Assembly: GCA_904420045.1 (NCBI GenBank)
Contig: CAJFTY010000060.1
Location: 37,445-101,444 of the forward strand
Direction of reading: 5' to 3'
Length of the DNA stretch: 64,000 nucleotides
Origin: Candidatus Metaruminococcus caecorum
GTDB lineage: Bacteria; Bacillota; Clostridia; Oscillospirales; Ruminococcaceae
Shown: positions 62,388 through 64,000 of the stretch, piece after piece
Position numbering within the stretch: position 1 is the first letter of the stretch
Layout: every line of letters begins with the position of its first letter
Made by a program: the position numbers and the translations under genes
The notes under the pieces: generated by a model
Database searches by the model: none
Seen by the model: the letters and a program-made list of their open reading frames with translations, nothing else
What the model was told of the DNA's origin: nothing

Positions 62388-63923
62388 ATGGCTCATCAGT
62401 TTGTGCTCATTCTGGATTTCGGAGGCCAGTATAATCAGCTGATCGCCCGGCGGGTCCGGGAATGCGACGTATACTGCGAGGTCCGCTCCTACAAGCGGGT
62501 CACGATGGAGGAGATCCGGTCGATGAACCCCGCCGGAATTATTTTTACCGGCGGCCCCAACAGTGTGTACGAGGAAGGTTCTCCAAAGATTGATCCCGCC
62601 GTCTTTGAGCTGGGCATTCCTGTGCTGGGCATCTGCTACGGCGCCCAGTTGATGGCGCACACCCTGGGCGGCAAAGTCGCCACGGCCCAGACCAAGGAGT
62701 ACGGCAAGACTGACACGGAATTTAACATAAAAAGCCTTTTGTTTAAAAGGCTTCCCGCAAAGGGCGTCACCTGGATGAGCCACACCGACTATATCTCGGA
62801 GCTTCCGGCGGGCTTTTCTTCGGTTTCCCACACAGAGGACTGCCCGGTAGCGGCCATGGAAAATCCGGAAAAGAAGCTTTATGCCATCCAGTTCCACCCA
62901 GAGGTCATGCACACCGAAAACGGCCTTTCGATGCTGCACAATTTCTTGTACGCCGTGTGCGGATGCACCGGCGACTGGACCATGGGCAACTACGCCAAAA
63001 CCGCTATCGCAGAAATCCGGGAAAAAGTGGGCTCCGGCAAGGTGCTGCTGGCCCTTTCGGGCGGCGTGGACTCCTCAGTTGCGGCGGCCCTGTTGTCCAA
63101 AGCGGTGGGCAATCAGCTCACCTGTATTTTTGTGGATCACGGCCTGATGCGGAAAAACGAGGGGGACGAGGTGGTCGCCGCCTTTCAAGACTGGGATATC
63201 AACTTTGTCCGGGTAGACGCGGAACAGCGGTTTTTGACCAAGCTCGCCGACGTGTCCGAGCCGGAAAAAAAGCGCAAGATCATCGGGGAGGAGTTTATCC
63301 GGGTCTTTGAGGAAGAGGCTAAAAAAATCGGCGCGGTGGACTATCTGGCCCAGGGGACCATTTATCCCGATGTGATCGAATCGGGATCCGGCGACGCGGC
63401 GGTGATTAAAAGCCACCACAACGTGGGCGGTCTGCCGGATTATGTGGACTTTAAAGAGATCATTGAGCCTTTGCGCCTGCTGTTTAAGGACGAGGTCCGC
63501 AAGCTTGGCACCGAACTGGGCCTGGCAGACTATCTGGTGTGGCGGCAGCCGTTCCCTGGTCCGGGCCTTGCCATCCGCGTCATCGGGGATCTAACCAAAG
63601 AAAAGCTGGATCTTCTGCGGGACGCGGACTTTATCTTCCGGGAGGAAATCGCCAATGCCGGCCTGGATCGGAACATCCACCAGTATTTCGCGGTGCTCAC
63701 CTCCATGCGTTCGGTGGGTGTGATGGGCGACGCCAGAACCTATGATTACACCCTGGCGCTGCGTGGCGTGACCACTACCGACTTTATGACCGCAGATTTT
63801 GCCCGCATTCCGTACGACGTGTTGGAAAAGGTGTCCAGCCGGATTATCAATGAGGTAAACGGCATTAACCGGATCGTGTACGACATCACCACCAAGCCCC
63901 CGGCAACCATCGAATGGGAATGA
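62388..63923 (+). CDS. guaA: GMP synthase, glutamine-hydrolysing
   Basis: A 511-aa two-domain enzyme that aminates XMP to GMP. The N-terminal class-I amidotransferase has Cys83 in GICYGAQLM and the His170/Glu172 pair in QFHPEV. The PP-loop ATP pyrophosphatase starts with LSGGVDSS (about residues 223-230), and the C-terminal dimerisation domain is complete through the [12 protein letters not shown] end. ATG 62388 follows GAAAGGAACG. Length is normal. Confidence 0.98.
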   Translation: MAHQFVLILDFGGQYNQLIARRVRECDVYCEVRSYKRVTMEEIRSMNPAGIIFTGGPNSVYEEGSPKIDPAVFELGIPVLGICYGAQLMAHTLGGKVATAQTKEYGKTDTEFNIKSLLFKRLPAKGVTWMSHTDYISELPAGFSSVSHTEDCPVAAMENPEKKLYAIQFHPEVMHTENGLSMLHNFLYAVCGCTGDWTMGNYAKTAIAEIREKVGSGKVLLALSGGVDSSVAAALLSKAVGNQLTCIFVDHGLMRKNEGDEVVAAFQDWDINFVRVDAEQRFLTKLADVSEPEKKRKIIGEEFIRVFEEEAKKIGAVDYLAQGTIYPDVIESGSGDAAVIKSHHNVGGLPDYVDFKEIIEPLRLLFKDEVRKLGTELGLADYLVWRQPFPGPGLAIRVIGDLTKEKLDLLRDADFIFREEIANAGLDRNIHQYFAVLTSMRSVGVMGDARTYDYTLALRGVTTTDFMTADFARIPYDVLEKVSSRIINEVNGINRIVYDITTKPPATIEWE

Positions 63924-63932
63924 TCGCCATCT

Positions 63933-63976
63933 CCCCGGAAACCCAGTGTTTATGCGGGTTTCCGGGGTTTCTTTTT
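63933..63976 (+). terminator. Terminator after guaA
   Basis: CCCCGGAAACCC / GGGTTTCCGGGG, 12-bp stem with an 11-nt loop and TTTCTTTTT tail. Confidence 0.9.
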
Positions 63977-64000
63977 GCCTCGGGGTACACGAAAGGTACA

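Overview
The window looks like a chromosomal segment of a spore-forming, anaerobic, Gram-positive Clostridia member, probably of the Oscillospirales/Ruminococcaceae type. The reasons are: sporulation genes (spoIIE, bofA, dipicolinate synthase dpaA/dpaB, spoVG); a type-A RNase P RNA; a sodium-type F-ATPase; many AAAGGAG ribosome binding sites; GTG and TTG starts; and strong, often bidirectional intrinsic terminators between genes. I see no phage, no complete insertion sequence, no CRISPR array and no tRNA or rRNA gene. The taxonomic placement is inference.

Layout. 1-1.5 kb: serine synthesis (serA start, serC) behind a promoter with an inverted-repeat operator. 1.87-5.1 kb: a plus-strand cassette of a signal-peptidase-like membrane protein, an ECF sigma factor, its DUF4367-type anti-sigma factor, a small secreted protein and a structured non-coding RNA. 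5.2-12.3 kb: the F-type ATP synthase operon atpIBEFHAGDC on the minus strand, interrupted between atpE and atpF by tandem multi-hairpin repeats. 12.6-17.7 kb: ROK regulator, dipicolinate synthase, a second repeat block, a DUF1015 protein and a small DNA-binding-like protein. 17.9-23.6 kb: lipoprotein foldase, mfd, pth and a small cysteine protein. 23.9-29.5 kb: DUF2508-bofA, kinase-like and methyltransferase genes, a lipoprotein D,D-carboxypeptidase and GTP-type PEP carboxykinase. 29.6-33.6 kb: methyltransferase, three TPM-domain proteins and LemA. 33.8-34.2 kb: rnpB. 34.8-35.2 kb: a stack of hairpins with no gene. 35.3-35.9 kb: a two-gene divergent repressor cassette with paired operators. 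35.9-38.3 kb: nadB-nadC. 38.5-45 kb: hflX, a CPA2 antiporter, spoVG, an LTA-synthase-like enzyme, a small protein and an SGNH hydrolase. 45-52.2 kb: gltX, an unknown gene, an XRE regulator and polA-ywlE-rimI-tsaD. 52.4-59.7 kb: dus, a YcxB-like protein, an S-layer-homology protein, a penicillin-binding protein and spoIIE. 59.9-63.9 kb: a GH99-like enzyme with an AraC regulator, then guaA.

The most interesting observation is an exact two-part motif, TTGTCACAAAA-N14-ATTATAG. It occurs three times and only inside the sigma cassette: within the sigma gene upstream of the anti-sigma gene, in front of the secreted protein, and in front of the structured RNA. The simplest reading is that it is the promoter recognised by the local ECF sigma factor. 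That would define a small regulon: activation of an envelope or secreted protein and a regulatory RNA, with negative feedback through extra anti-sigma. The RNA has a perfect 12-bp closing helix, a second 7-bp helix and a strong terminator, and I cannot assign it to a family from sequence alone.

Other points worth a look are the sodium-binding signature of the ATP synthase c subunit, the near-identical 89-bp repeat shared by the atp operon and the dpaA upstream region, a spoIIE promoter with the 21-bp spacing typical of Spo0A-activated promoters, and a threonine in the phosphatase loop that suggests a protein-arginine phosphatase.
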